Part shown: piece after piece, positions 1 through 11,663 of the stretch
How positions within the stretch are numbered: position 1 is the stretch's first letter
How the letters are laid out: the number at the start of each line of letters is the position of its first letter
Assembly: GCA_039881145.1 (NCBI GenBank)
Contig: JAYKKI010000061.1
Coordinates: 11,320,001-11,384,000, forward strand
Length of the DNA: 64,000 nt
Origin: Druceiella hillmani
Lineage: Eukaryota; Arthropoda; Insecta; Lepidoptera; Hepialidae
Direction of reading: 5' to 3'
Notes under the pieces: generated by a model
Database searches by the model: none
Told to the model about the DNA's origin: nothing
What the model saw: only the letters and a program-made list of their open reading frames with translations
Made by a program: the position numbers and the translations under genes

Positions 1-198
1 TTTGCATTTAAACGTCAAATATATCTTCTTTTTAGTTGGTCGATTGCAATAAAACACACCAATAAAAACCTTATCGAAATTCTTTTAGCTTCTTTTGCGT
101 GGTGCGTGTACAAATAAGCAGACTTATACACGCACTTCAAAAACAACATTTTGTGTTCTGTTGTTATGTTACCCCAAATATGTTTTCATAAATATCTT

Positions 199-244
199 CA
201 AGGTACAGACAGGTTAACTCCACACTTAACCTGTCTGTACCTTG
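199..244. repeat. Perfect hairpin, 19-bp arms
   Basis: Arms at 199-217 and 226-244 (CAAGGTACAGACAGGTTAA and its exact reverse complement) are separated by an 8-base loop. No coding frame spans it. It is one of several short-loop hairpins in this window; origin unknown. Confidence 0.9.
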
Positions 245-3200
245 TTAACTAATGTAATACGAAATTATATTTGTTTGTCCTTCTCTCGCGTCGTATGGAC
301 CAAGGAGCAAGAGATTGACTTACAACGGATTGACGAATTTCAATAATTTAGTAAATTAGTTATGCCTCTAGAAATCCATTAAGACGTTTGACTTTATTTT
401 TTTATACTTAACAATTTTAAAGCAATTTATGTTAATCATTTTCTGTCGTCATTATAATGTGACATCAATTAAAATTACCGCTAATTATAATAATCAAAAA
501 TAATATCATTACACAAGAGAAGATACTTAAATAATATGTTGACGTTTACGACACGGACGAGAAGATGAGTATGTCGAAACCTTTATCTAACCAATAGTTA
601 ATATCTACGTATAGCGCGATATTGCATCAACTTAACTTGAGCTTGAACGGTATTCTCGTAGTAAACTCACACGATGTTTAACCCCGTTAAGGTACGGAAA
701 TAACTCGTGACGAGGAATACGTGCATCGCTACTGTCTATAGCATTATAGAGCATTACAAGTGATGTGATATGACAGTATTGCTCTTATTATGCCAGAACT
801 TTGAGTGAATGTGCAAATTTTCACTTTTTATATTTATTAGATAGTTGAAATTACCTTTTTATGATCTATGTTATGCCAGAACTGCGAATGTGTGTCTAGC
901 TGGTAATAGCAGGTCCTGATTAATAAAAATAAAGCGGCTGAATCATGACATAAGAAATAATATTCAAACACGATTTTCCTAAATGTATAATTTGCATTCA
1001 TGGTTCTGACGTAAGGAGGCAATATTATATCGTTTATGTGTGTAGCTAAGCACTGCTTAATTGCACCTAGCCATAGATTAAGTATACATGCATCTAGCCA
1101 TAGATTAAGTATACATGCATCTACTACGCACACCGGTAAGATTTGTGGTCATCGAAGTCCGTAAAAATGTTGCATCATTCCACTACGTAGGTCAAATTAG
1201 TGCATCAATATTTTTATTGAGGAATCTAAGTTATTGAACTTAATTATGGTATTTATTACTAAATTATGATAGACATTTGAAGAAATTATTCCCGTCCTAT
1301 AGAGGAAAAATGCGGAAATTTTGACACAAATTCTTTGAAAATTATAGGGGCCTATAAAGAGCATACATGTTCAATTCCAGTTCCTTTATATACAATGAAA
1401 ATAATAATCACATTTTTTCTTTTTTCCTGACCTTGACCTTTTAAAAACTTTTTACCTGTGATTTTTTCCTGTGGTTCGCATGCCTAAACGTTACTCGTTT
1501 TACTTCGAAAATTTCCTAAACTGTTGTTGCAATTTGAATAATTTTTACCAATTTTTTAATGAAAAGTTTATATTATTTTTAATCTACGATCACAGGTCCA
1601 TTTCATTTATGCGATAATGCCGATGACAAATTCTTGCTACTTACTTATGTCAAAATTTTATTTTAATAATACTTAACTCTTCATAATAAATTTAACATTT
1701 GATTGATACCAATCTAATTTTCTGACCGTCTGGATTGAACAATTTCAATTGATGATGACATCGACGCTTAACGGATGCATTATCGCTACACTCGACGGCT
1801 GCATTTAGTGGCCGATAAAATAAATAACACGAGTGACTGAAAGCGATATCTAATGTTAACTTTGTAATAAATTATTGTTAATGCATTATCTTAAAACAGA
1901 TTGTATCAGTTACGTTTGTCCATTGTATTTTGAATTTTTTATTTACAACTTAAATGACACATATTTGATGATCAATCGCAATGACATTCTGTACGACACA
2001 TTCAGCTGACAATTCTGGCTTCCGTCCCAAATGACTCGAAACTATTCCATCAGACAGACAGTCAAACTGAGATAGCGTGGAATAAGTGGATGGCAAACTA
2101 CCACCCAGTGAATAATGGTTAATCAAAAGCAAGTGTGTATGATGATCGTATTGGTATAACAAAAAATATTAAACGCGGACGTTGGGTGAAGGAATAGTAC
2201 AAAGAACGTAATAAATATACTGATTAAAATTTACTACACGAGCTCATAGGAACTGGATTCTTCACCCTGCTCACCGCTCCCGGCATTTCCCATGAGTTTA
2301 TTTCCTTTTTGTAGGGGAAAAGTCTCTTTCACTGCACAAGAATACTACGAGATCTTACAATCGGGAAAACATAGATGAAGACAAAATTGTTTTTAAAAAA
2401 TTGTCCGCTACTCGTTACGTTGTTGAAATAGCGTTCAGTATTATATCTGTTCAATTTTTATTAACTACCATGTTTCTGGAACAATTAAAAGTCTCAATTA
2501 TAACTTGCTATCTATCTATATAACTTTTTTATGAAAGGATATTAACAAGTCTTTTCTTGTAAAGTGGAAATTGCGGACCAATTAATGCTGATCTGCAAAG
2601 ATCAAAGAATAAAAATACATTCCAGATTTCATTTTATTTTTGATTTCTCCACTGTTGCAGTTGTGAATGATGGGATGGATAAAGTGACGGATGAACGAGA
2701 ATTTTTTTTATTCTAGATTTCGAGGCTCCCCGAAAGTTTTGATATTCGTTTTTTCACAAGCACTTGAGATCGACAAGGTTTCTCATAAAAAGGCGAAGAA
2801 TATAAACTATAGAAGCGTCATCAATTATTGTCTCCTGTTATTAGTTTTTCTTTATTTTTAATATAACTTCTTGAAAAATAAAATTTGATCTAGTGTAATT
2901 TCGAAGGGCCTCGGAAGGAGATCAAAACAAAAATACACTTCGCTGGAATTAATTTTATGTAAACTCCCATTTGCTATGAAATAGTATGCCATATTCCCCA
3001 CTTTAAATATGCCTATGAGGGTCATAAAGGTGTGAGTCTTTAAACATTTTAAATTGTTTCTTTAGACCTTACAAAAAAAATTATACTAAAAAGAACAGTG
3101 CTTGGAGAAGCCAAACATTGTTCTTTTTAATAACTTTTATTTGTAACTTTGGGTGGTGAGAACGAATGAATTACGAATGTTTACTTTCTCGCTATATAAA

Positions 3201-3370
3201 GAGTAAATAAAATATTGTAATCATGAAAGAAATCGAAGTAGAAATTTCAGTACAAACTGATTCTAAAAATTTAGGCTAAAAAGCATGAAAACAAAAAAAA
3301 ATTATAAGCATTGAGAAAAATTATAAGGTAAGGTTACCTTATAAACCAGCAGTCAAGTAAAATAATACAA
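245..3370. other. AT-rich stretch without a recognisable gene
   Basis: The open frames here are short (98 codons or fewer), low in complexity and unlike any family I recognise. The only structures seen are a 26-bp unit repeated twice at about 1068-1120 (TAGCCATAGATTAAGTATAC core) and a 13-bp inverted repeat with one mismatch at 3088-3128. Confidence 0.6.
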
Positions 3371-3384
3371 TTTAATTATATATT

Positions 3385-3640
3385 ATAACAAACTAGCGTG
3401 ACCCGTACGAAGTCTTCGCATTATTTATTCCATTATGAAGCTCAGATGACAGATCAAACAAATATTTTACTAAAATTGACATATATAATTGACAATAGGC
3501 GCAAGTATCAAAAGCATTGAGCTAAAGCGCCACTTTATTTATACGTGAGTGGATTTGAAATTAAACAAAAATTTTACCGACCGTCAATCATATTGACGTT
3601 GAGCCGTTAGATGGCAGCATTGCTGTTTTGTGTATATAAT
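3385..3640. mobile_element. Probable transposon remnant (AACTAGCGTGACCCG-type end)
   Basis: The segment opens with AAACTAGCGTGACCCG followed by CGAAGTCTTCGC. From memory this resembles the 'ACTAGC...CCCG...TTCGC' terminus that many unclassified arthropod repeats carry. It also holds a 'GTTAGATGGCAGCA' block of the type common in lepidopteran repeats. No coding capacity is left, and both borders and the class are uncertain. Confidence 0.35.
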
Positions 3641-3806
3641 TTTAATTAATTAATTTGCAAAAACAATAGCAATAATAAATTTGTTAGTTGTGGATGCCGG
3701 TAGAGCAAGCAATTATCTATAAAATGATATATAATTTATGTGGATTAGTTGTGAGGTTTTTTCTAAAAAGGGAGAGTAACATCTTAACCTTAGCGTATTA
3801 ATATAT

Positions 3807-3835
3807 ATGATGATGATGATGATGATGATGATGAT
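3807..3835. repeat. (ATG)n microsatellite
   Basis: About nine to ten consecutive ATG/TGA triplets flanked by short TA runs. It is not inside any supported coding frame. Confidence 0.95.
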
Positions 3836-4397
3836 ATGTGTATACAAGCGTCCGTTTTGAAAATCTTAATTTTTCTATTTTAGTAATAACTTTGGGTAAT
3901 TTTTAGGTGGGTTAGATAAATCACCAATTTTTTTTAATAGTAAACCCCATCATGTAAGATATCAATTGAAAGGTTTTAAAGTAGATCATTTGAAAACACG
4001 AGTATAACATTCGTTTATGTATTAAACAAAATACTAAATTCAGAAAAAAATTTGAGATACTTGTACCCATTCACATTTATCCAATGACGTTATACTAAAT
4101 AAACATGTTATTAGCGCTCCAAAAATTGTTTCTCAAAGGACAATCTAATTATCTTTTCTTCCTTTTAACTATATTTTAGACACGTGCTTTCTTTAAATCC
4201 CTATCTATTCCTTTGTAGTCCGCGTGTTAGCGCTGTCTGGAACTTTTTTTTTGTTCATATAATAAAAAAATATGTGTCTAATACCACTTTTATATTTATC
4301 GATAATTATCAGTAGAGGATGGTATAACGGAATTTAGTCCTTTCTCAAACTTTTCGAAACTACAGTAAATAAAAGGATATATTAAAAAAAAACAATT

Positions 4398-4938
4398 TGG
4401 TAAAAAAAACGAAAAACAGAAGAGGGAAACAAATAACAATATAATAGATTTATATGTGTTTGTAATTTTTATTAAAAGAACAATATCATACTTTTCTCAA
4501 TACTATTATACTTTATACATATCTATGTTAATACTCCTAAAAAAACTAAAAACAGAAGACGGACACAAATAACATGATAATAGATTTATAAGTGTTTGTA
4601 ATTTTGATTAAAAGCATAATATCATACTTTTTTCAATACTATTATACTTTATACATATCTAAGTTAATACTCCGAAAAAAACGAAAAACAGAAGACGGGC
4701 ACAAATAACATGATAATAGATTTATAAGTATTTGTAATTTTGATTAAAAGCACAATATCATACTTTTCTCAATACTATTATACTTTATACATATCTAAGT
4801 TAATACTCCTAAAAAAACGAAAAACAGAAGACGGACACAAATAACATGATAATAGATTTATAAGTGTTTGTAATTTTTATTAAAAGAACAATATCATACT
4901 TTTCTCAATACTTTATACGTGACTATGCAAATACTCCT
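4398..4938. repeat. 136-bp tandem repeat, four copies
   Basis: The landmark AACAGAAGA recurs at 4415, 4551, 4687 and 4823, exactly 136 bp apart. Each unit runs through an ATAGATTTATA block, a GTAATTTT(T/G)ATTAAAAG block and an ACTTTATACATATCTA block. The middle copies are the most alike, and the fourth lacks a few bases near its end (CTCAATACTTTATACGTG). It is noncoding. Confidence 0.9.
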
Positions 4939-5257
4939 GAACAAAGATTTTCGGAGCCTCTTGTAACTAAATTCTGCATAACGAGCGGCGTATACATATA
5001 TCCAAATAATTTCACTATTGAGTGAGTATGACTAGCACCACTTTTCTTTGTTTTTCTCCCTATGTTTTTAGTCTTTTACGTTATAAAGAAACATTTGCTA
5101 AGTATTTCGTCCATATGTACATTTTTTAATTACAAAAATTATTAACATTCAGTCCTAACGGAATAAGTATGAAGTAATAATGTCATAGCAGACGAGGCCA
5201 TAGCACAAATGTGATAACAATACTAAAAATAAAATAATTCAACGTTTAAGCAGACAT

Positions 5258-5258
5258 C

Positions 5259-5332
<74 letters not shown>

Positions 5333-5337
5333 TATAC

Positions 5338-5385
<48 letters not shown>

Positions 5386-5396
5386 ATACACATATA
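5258..5396. repeat. (TA)n microsatellite with TACA interruptions
   Basis: About 140 bp of alternating TA broken by several ATACATA interruptions. The Tyr/Ile-rich open frame across it is an artefact of the repeat. Confidence 0.95.
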
Positions 5397-5399
5397 TAC

Positions 5400-5640
5400 C
5401 GAATACATCACACTGACTGACTCAACACGCAATTTCCGGAACTATAAAGCCTATAAACTTGAAATTTGGCACGTTTCTCTTGGATTCTACTCGAGTATAT
5501 AGAGTGCTTGATTAGAAACGATTTTCCGAATTCAACCTCTAATGGTGTGAAAATAAGGGTGGGAGCAGTCTCCCACCTTTACGTAAATTTGTAAGAATTA
5601 AAGTTGGGGATATGAAAATTTGTTTTCAGACTCTCAGATT
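5400..5640. mobile_element. Transposon remnant ('ACTTGAAATTTGGCA' block)
   Basis: The motif ACTATAAAGCCTATAAACTTGAAATTTGGCA-like text, here read in pieces (GGAACTATAAAGCCTATAAA, then ACTTGAAATTTGGCACG), resembles a noncoding block I recall from many dispersed insect repeats. It follows directly on a TA microsatellite. Class and limits are not determinable by eye. Confidence 0.35.
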
Positions 5641-7898
5641 GAAATAAATTAACACTTATTTCAGCACTTTCGGAAAACTTCATAGTAATTATTATATACA
5701 AAGCGAATAAAATACAATCATGGCAAATAATGTCTAGGCAAAGTCGGAATTGGTCAGAGAAGAGGATATCGATTGTCCACCAGATAAATTGACTGACTTA
5801 GAGACAAATATATTTTAGAGACAAATATATTTAGATAAATATATTTCGATTGAAAACTGTTGCGTCTGGCAGAACAAAATGGTGGAAACTTTTCGATACG
5901 AACTTAGCCTGAACTAGGTGTTATGAACAAGAAGCCTTCTTCTTGCGTAAAATGCACAAAAATGTAATAAATATTATGGTATAACACCTTAAAGTCTTCA
6001 GCAAAAGATTCCGCAAACTGTTTATATTTGTATGCTCTTTACAAAATGACTTAATAATACTATGTTAGAAATAAGCTCGTAGGTTTTTTCGGCGTTTCAG
6101 AATCTACTGCAATATCTGAAACATTATGCAAACGATGCAAACATTTGTACAAGTGAAACGTCATATGTAGGAAACTAACAAGGATGTAGAAACTAATGAT
6201 GCATTATTTTATTACGTTTCGCTGGAAGACAGCTCATGAGATGTTAAAATTTCACTGCGTGTTGTAAATTTATTTAGATCTGCGTTTCTATATTGATTTA
6301 CTCATTATATATTTATAAGCACATTTGTATGTGTAACGAAAAACAAGGGTTGAATACAATAAGACTTAAATACATTCCCATTTACTACAAATACCTTTAT
6401 TAGATCCAGGTATGCTCGCGAGAAGGCGGCAGCTTACGACACAGTGGGATGCCCCCCGACAAACAGTTAATGCTCGATGGCGGCGTGGGCAAAAAAGGAT
6501 ATTTGATATAATAGTATGCAAAATAAAAAATTTCTGCACAATATCTTCAAAATTATATTCTAACGCCTAACGGTGAGCAGAGTCATTGTGTTGTTGCAGT
6601 GGAATGGTTTCCTCATGAAGATAATTAATTACATCTGGCAATGCAAACTACTCCAAGTTTTCGAGTAAGAGAAATTATTGCCTCCAGGAAATACATTGTA
6701 CATTCATTTCGACGAGTCATCGACAAGAGTTGTCTGTTTATCTCTCTGTATACATGTTTGTGTGTGTATAGGGTAACGCCTTCAATTATGACGATGACAA
6801 TGAGTTTCTCCGACAGGTTTTACCCAACTTGTCCATATTTATCATTTTCCCAATATTCGAAAACTAATATTTGAAAACTTTTCGAAGAAAAATGGTTGTC
6901 CCTATTTGTCCTTGTTTTTCTAAATATGGATGTCTTTCCTTTATTTAAAGCTCTTACAGTATCGATACTTTGATTCTTTGTTCGGTTATAGAGGTATTAG
7001 TATCTTCCTCCTGCAGGACATCTTAATAACGTAGATTCTTTTGCGATCGACCATCTTTGGGGTCCATGACTCGGCGAAAGATAGTCAAAATTAGCGTTCT
7101 TCCTAAATATAACTTGGTATCTTTGAATATTTTTATATCCTTTCCCACTTCACCTAAGCGACTCATTGTACCCTTTATGTTGTAAGAAAAAACTTATTAA
7201 AAATACAATCATCTCCATTTTGAAAGCACTGAAAATCAACAAAAAAATATTTCCAACTGCAATTGAATTTTTCTCAAAACTTTAGTTTATGATAACGGTA
7301 GGTTTGAAAATTCATAACTATAAATTGAAAAACGACAGAAACATTTTAAAATTTGTGTATCTATTCAAAATGATTTTCTGCATACATATCCATAGAAAAG
7401 ATCCTTGCTTTATGAAACATTCAACATCCCGTGAATAGCTAAAGGTATCATAAAATAAATGAAATAAGCGTAATTTTCAATAAATACAAATTATTTTCAT
7501 ATATAACACAATATCTTACGCAATATATTAACACAATATAAAAAACTTAGCTCGCTTATTGTTTCATTTCCTACTGACGTTTGAAGGAAACAAACGCGCA
7601 GTTTAAAAATGGCCGACAAGTCATTTCAATAATGTATTTTGTATCTTTTAAACGTCGCGGCAACATAGTAAAATGAACTAATATGATCTTAAATTTATTT
7701 AATATTGCTTAAAAATATTTCAAGGCGTCTGTCATTCATATATATTGTTTTTTGTCGTTCAAACAGTCAGCGTGTACAAGTTTCAATTTGCATTGAATTT
7801 TATTCTGGCCCTATAATGAGCCCTCGAGCGGAAGGAACATTAAAATTAATTTTCCGTCCTTATGGGGATAAAGTCCCTCCCTATTTTGGCGGTAAAAT
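5641..7898. other. AT-rich stretch, nothing recognised
   Basis: No convincing coding frame, RNA gene or long repeat. A slightly GC-richer patch at about 6410-6490 (GCGAGAAGGCGGCAGC, ATGCCCCCCGAC) is probably an old repeat fragment but could not be assigned. Confidence 0.5.
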
Positions 7899-8270
7899 AA
7901 TACGGTAGTTGACTCATTCTAAATTTTTTAATTTTACGTACAATATTACGAAATATAAATTAATTAAAAACCAGTCTTTAAAAGAAATTCAATAATTGAT
8001 TGAAAAATAAGCCAGCTGTAGGTTTCTAAATTTGAAGATACGGATAGAGTAGGGTATATCCCTGTCCCTTTTCCTCTCGTAGAATATAATGCGCAATATT
8101 AAAAATGACCTCACAACACAGTATTGCCGTCCTTCTCTAAAGGTTAAATTTAAACTTTTATAACTCGGTCAATTTTTAAGATTATTAAAAAAAAATTTCA
8201 CTCTTCATCAGCTTGTACTTTGAAATTATGAATAATGAAATAAAAAAAAAATAGTCAAATACCCAATTGC
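7899..8270 (+). repeat. Dispersed repeat family R370, copy 1
   Basis: This segment matches 23413-23782 in the same orientation over its whole length, by eye about 90% identical, including the 38-base stretch from TATTGCCGTCCTTCTC through TAAATTTAAACTTTTATAA. Both copies begin near TAGTTGACTCATTCTAAATTT and end near ATAGTCAAATACCC. The ends form a weak inverted match (TAGTTGACT versus TATTTGACT), so it may be a noncoding DNA transposon with TA borders. No coding frame is shared. Confidence 0.8.
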
Positions 8271-9493
8271 AACGTCCTTGTCCTTTATTGTTGACTAGTT
8301 GGTAATCAGGTTTTTTCTGACAAATTGCGTAATATATTTAATAAATTATGAAGAAATATTTAATAAATAACGACTTATTATGGAAGCAAAATAGAAAGGA
8401 TGTTTGGAAATAAGTCGCTTATCGATCAACAGAAATGATGAAATTTAAAATTGTTTATTAAACTTGATAAAATGGTCATATTTATTTTAAAGCAGATGGT
8501 GATATAAAGAATGACGCACTCGTAAATAAACAATGGTAAGTGAATAAACTAACATCGCAGAAAGCAAGTAAGTGATGACGTAAACGTAATGACCATTACC
8601 ATAGATGTTTATTACAGATATAAAAAAAATTGAAAGTGAATTAAATAATGGATCAATAATAATTATATAACTCAAAATAATGATGGAAAGACTACATGAC
8701 GTAATTAAATATATAAATACGGTGAAAATTCGTTCTAAAATAGTTTAAACCAAAAACGCGTTATAATTATATAGATAAGTTAAATTTATATATTAATACG
8801 CGACGAAAAACTCTATTCCCCTTTTTAAGCATATTGTGTATACGAAGGAGTGTGCAATTTGGCATAGTTAAAGTTTATACGGAGAAAGAATGCAGAACGC
8901 TAAAATCTATATATAATATGTGTTACAAATATATTAAATTATATTTTACAGATAAATTAAACGATTCATTGTTTAATTTGTTACTGTCAATGTTAAACAC
9001 AAAATAGTCTGTGGTGAACAGGAGCCCAAAGTAAAGATTGTCGCCAAAGAATTTTAAAATATCATATTGAATGAATGAGTCTCGAGTTTTAAAGTTTGTG
9101 TGATTTGAAATGTTTATTTTTCTATAATCTGTGGAGCGTATGTCAAGGCAAAAAAGCGTTTTCTTTTATATTTTGTGTAATAGATATCTATGTTACTAAG
9201 ATTTAATTTTAAATTTCATATGTATTGTACAGAATTTAGGCAAACAACACACGCTAATGACGTATTTGTACAGGCTCTTGGCTGACGTAATAGAACAAAA
9301 TTCAAAAACTATCAAAACAAAAAGTAGCTACAGATAGCGCTCACACCTGGCTATAAAAAGGAAATAGAAAAGTCAAAGAAAGCGCGTATATGACAGGGAT
9401 AGTTGAAATAAAGATAATGCAATAACTTGTCTTTTGAGTACTATTTTACAACGCTAATGAGGGATCTATTTAATATTTATATTAATTTTTATC
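8271..9493. other. AT-rich stretch, nothing recognised
   Basis: No coding frame with family resemblance, no tandem repeat and no strong inverted repeat. GATAGCGCTCACACCTGG at about 9336 is a TE-like motif of the kind scattered through this window. Confidence 0.5.
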
Positions 9494-9544
9494 ACTGTCA
9501 ACAATCGTTATGAATATTAAATATGCATAACCATTGTTGACAGT
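9494..9544. repeat. Near-perfect hairpin, 19-bp arms
   Basis: ACTGTCAACAATCGTTATG (9494-9512) pairs with the segment ending at 9544, with one mismatch in 19 and a 13-base loop. Confidence 0.85.
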
Positions 9545-11590
9545 ACATTACAGACTGTCATTAAACTTATTAAGTAAATCTATGGTCAGTAACGTAGGTC
9601 GTAGATAAAATATATAAGTTCTGTACTTTACCTATGGAATAGATAGTGTAGTTTGGACATAAACGCGACTCATTTTTTTCTGAGTGGGCGTGACAAAATT
9701 AAGACTATAAAAGGGGAAAAAAATTGAGTTGACATGGGCGACAGAGTGTTTTTTATAGTTTTAATTTATAAAAATATTTGTTAATGATATAATATATGTT
9801 GGAACTTATTTTTTAGATCGAATAACTAAATAGCGTTTCTACTAGTTAATTTCGGTAGATATAGCTTTTATAAATATCGTGGAAAGTTAATTGTAAATAA
9901 CACTTATACAAGGAGTATAAGTATTATTATAATACTACTAATTTTTTCAATTTTTTTTTATAATTATCTTGTAAATAGAAGAAATGCAATTTTTGAGTTT
10001 TGTTTTAAAAAATGTCTTAGAAATTGTGTAACATGAAATTCTAAATTCGGTGCAGTTTAAAATGCTGTGCTTAAGACTACAACTTATATAACCGTAGTGT
10101 GTATATTGGAAATTATTAATATAAAAATAAAAAAAAAGAAAAATAACACACGGGTATAATTACGCTTATTCATACCAAGTAAAACAATTAATCAAAAATG
10201 GAACGTATTTCATGAAAAGGTGCACTCCGTGTTAGAGAGTGAACTCGTTCGACCGATGCCGGAGGGAGCCGAGTTTACCCGAACAATGTAGTCCACATTC
10301 GGTTGATCATATTTCATCATTTTTTAATTTGGAACTTAATTAGCTGATACGGAAGGGAGCCGAGTTTACTCGGTTCAGCGTCACCGACGCGATCGTGATG
10401 GCCTACTCTCGTTCACTGCTCATAAAAAGTACGCAGGCGCGCCTAAAGAAGTTTTCACTTCAAAAAGCTCTTTACAACTAAATTTAAAAGTAAGTATTTT
10501 TGTTGATCCTTACTAGTTTTTGTAATGTATTCGTAAGCTCTGTTTAAATTATACCATAATTTGACATTTCAATTAGATTTCACTTCTAGCCCAAAAAGTA
10601 ATCGATCGTGTCAGGGACAACCAAGTCATCCCACGAGGGTCTTCTTTCACTTTTTTGAGTACAAAATAACTAAAATATTATGATTTTCTATTCACCGTAA
10701 GTCCAAATTTTGCTTCCATGGATACTGCATTGTTCATGTAGTAATTATAACCAGTGACGAGCCGCTAAACCAATCCGAATGCTAAATTTGCTCCATTATC
10801 GAATTGCAGAATATGTTTCAATCGGCACCAAACTATCACCTAATAACGTACACTGGATTAGCTAAACATTATTCCTTACACAACAGACATCTGCTAAAGA
10901 ATAGTACATTTTTCTTCCCGGCTGTTTCCACTAGCGATAAAGTATAATTCTGAGCTGATTATATCTTCCCAAACTCGCATTCTGTTACACTTAGTAAACA
11001 TACTAACAAAATGTTTCCTATTCAATAAATTTAGGAAATCTGCAGTTACTACAGTGGTTTTCATCGTGAATTTATTGTATGGTACAAATTCACTACCCCA
11101 GCAAATACACTGATGTCCTGTCAAACTGCAAGTATTATTAGAGTCCACAAATTATGGGACAACCGCTTGGCTATCACAAAAATACGCATCACTGTCCCCG
11201 GGCATAACTCTGATTCATTTTACGATGCGCAGCCGGTATGGAAAATACCATTTGATAAAGAACAATAGGACAATAGTGTTTAGAGAATAAAGCATATTTA
11301 TTCTATTATCGTATTTATGTTATATTACATACCATAATATTGAATTAATTATGCATTCATTCATCCTTATCGACAACCTTAATTTACATTAACGTATGTT
11401 ATCTACAGTAAAATCATTTTATAAGCTTATACTTAACAGTTGAGCAGAGTTTGACTCGAGTGACGTATATTGTATGCGCATATTATGAATAACGTACATT
11501 TTTTCTTTCGATGTCTGCACTGATTATAATTATACCTAACCTTTCATAAAATGTATGTATGCTTTATATCTTTTAGTGAAAATCGTAGCC
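9545..11590. other. AT-rich stretch with a repeated 'GGGAGCCGAGTTTA' motif
   Basis: No gene recognised. A GC-richer block at about 10200-10440 carries GGAGGGAGCCGAGTTTACCC near 10261 and GGAAGGGAGCCGAGTTTACT near 10350, a direct near-repeat about 90 bp apart. It is probably a transposon fragment. An 84-codon frame at 10894-11148 (minus) has no recognisable motif and is not called. Confidence 0.5.
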
Positions 11591-11622
11591 ATATAATATA
11601 TATATATATATATATATACATA

Positions 11623-11662
<40 letters not shown>

Positions 11663-11663
11663 A
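11591..11663. repeat. (TA)n-(TG)n-(TA)n compound microsatellite
   Basis: TA repeats flank a central run of seven TG dinucleotides. Confidence 0.95.

Noticed and set aside
5223..5432. Tyr/Ile/Met-rich open frame
   Set aside because: Pure product of the TA microsatellite.
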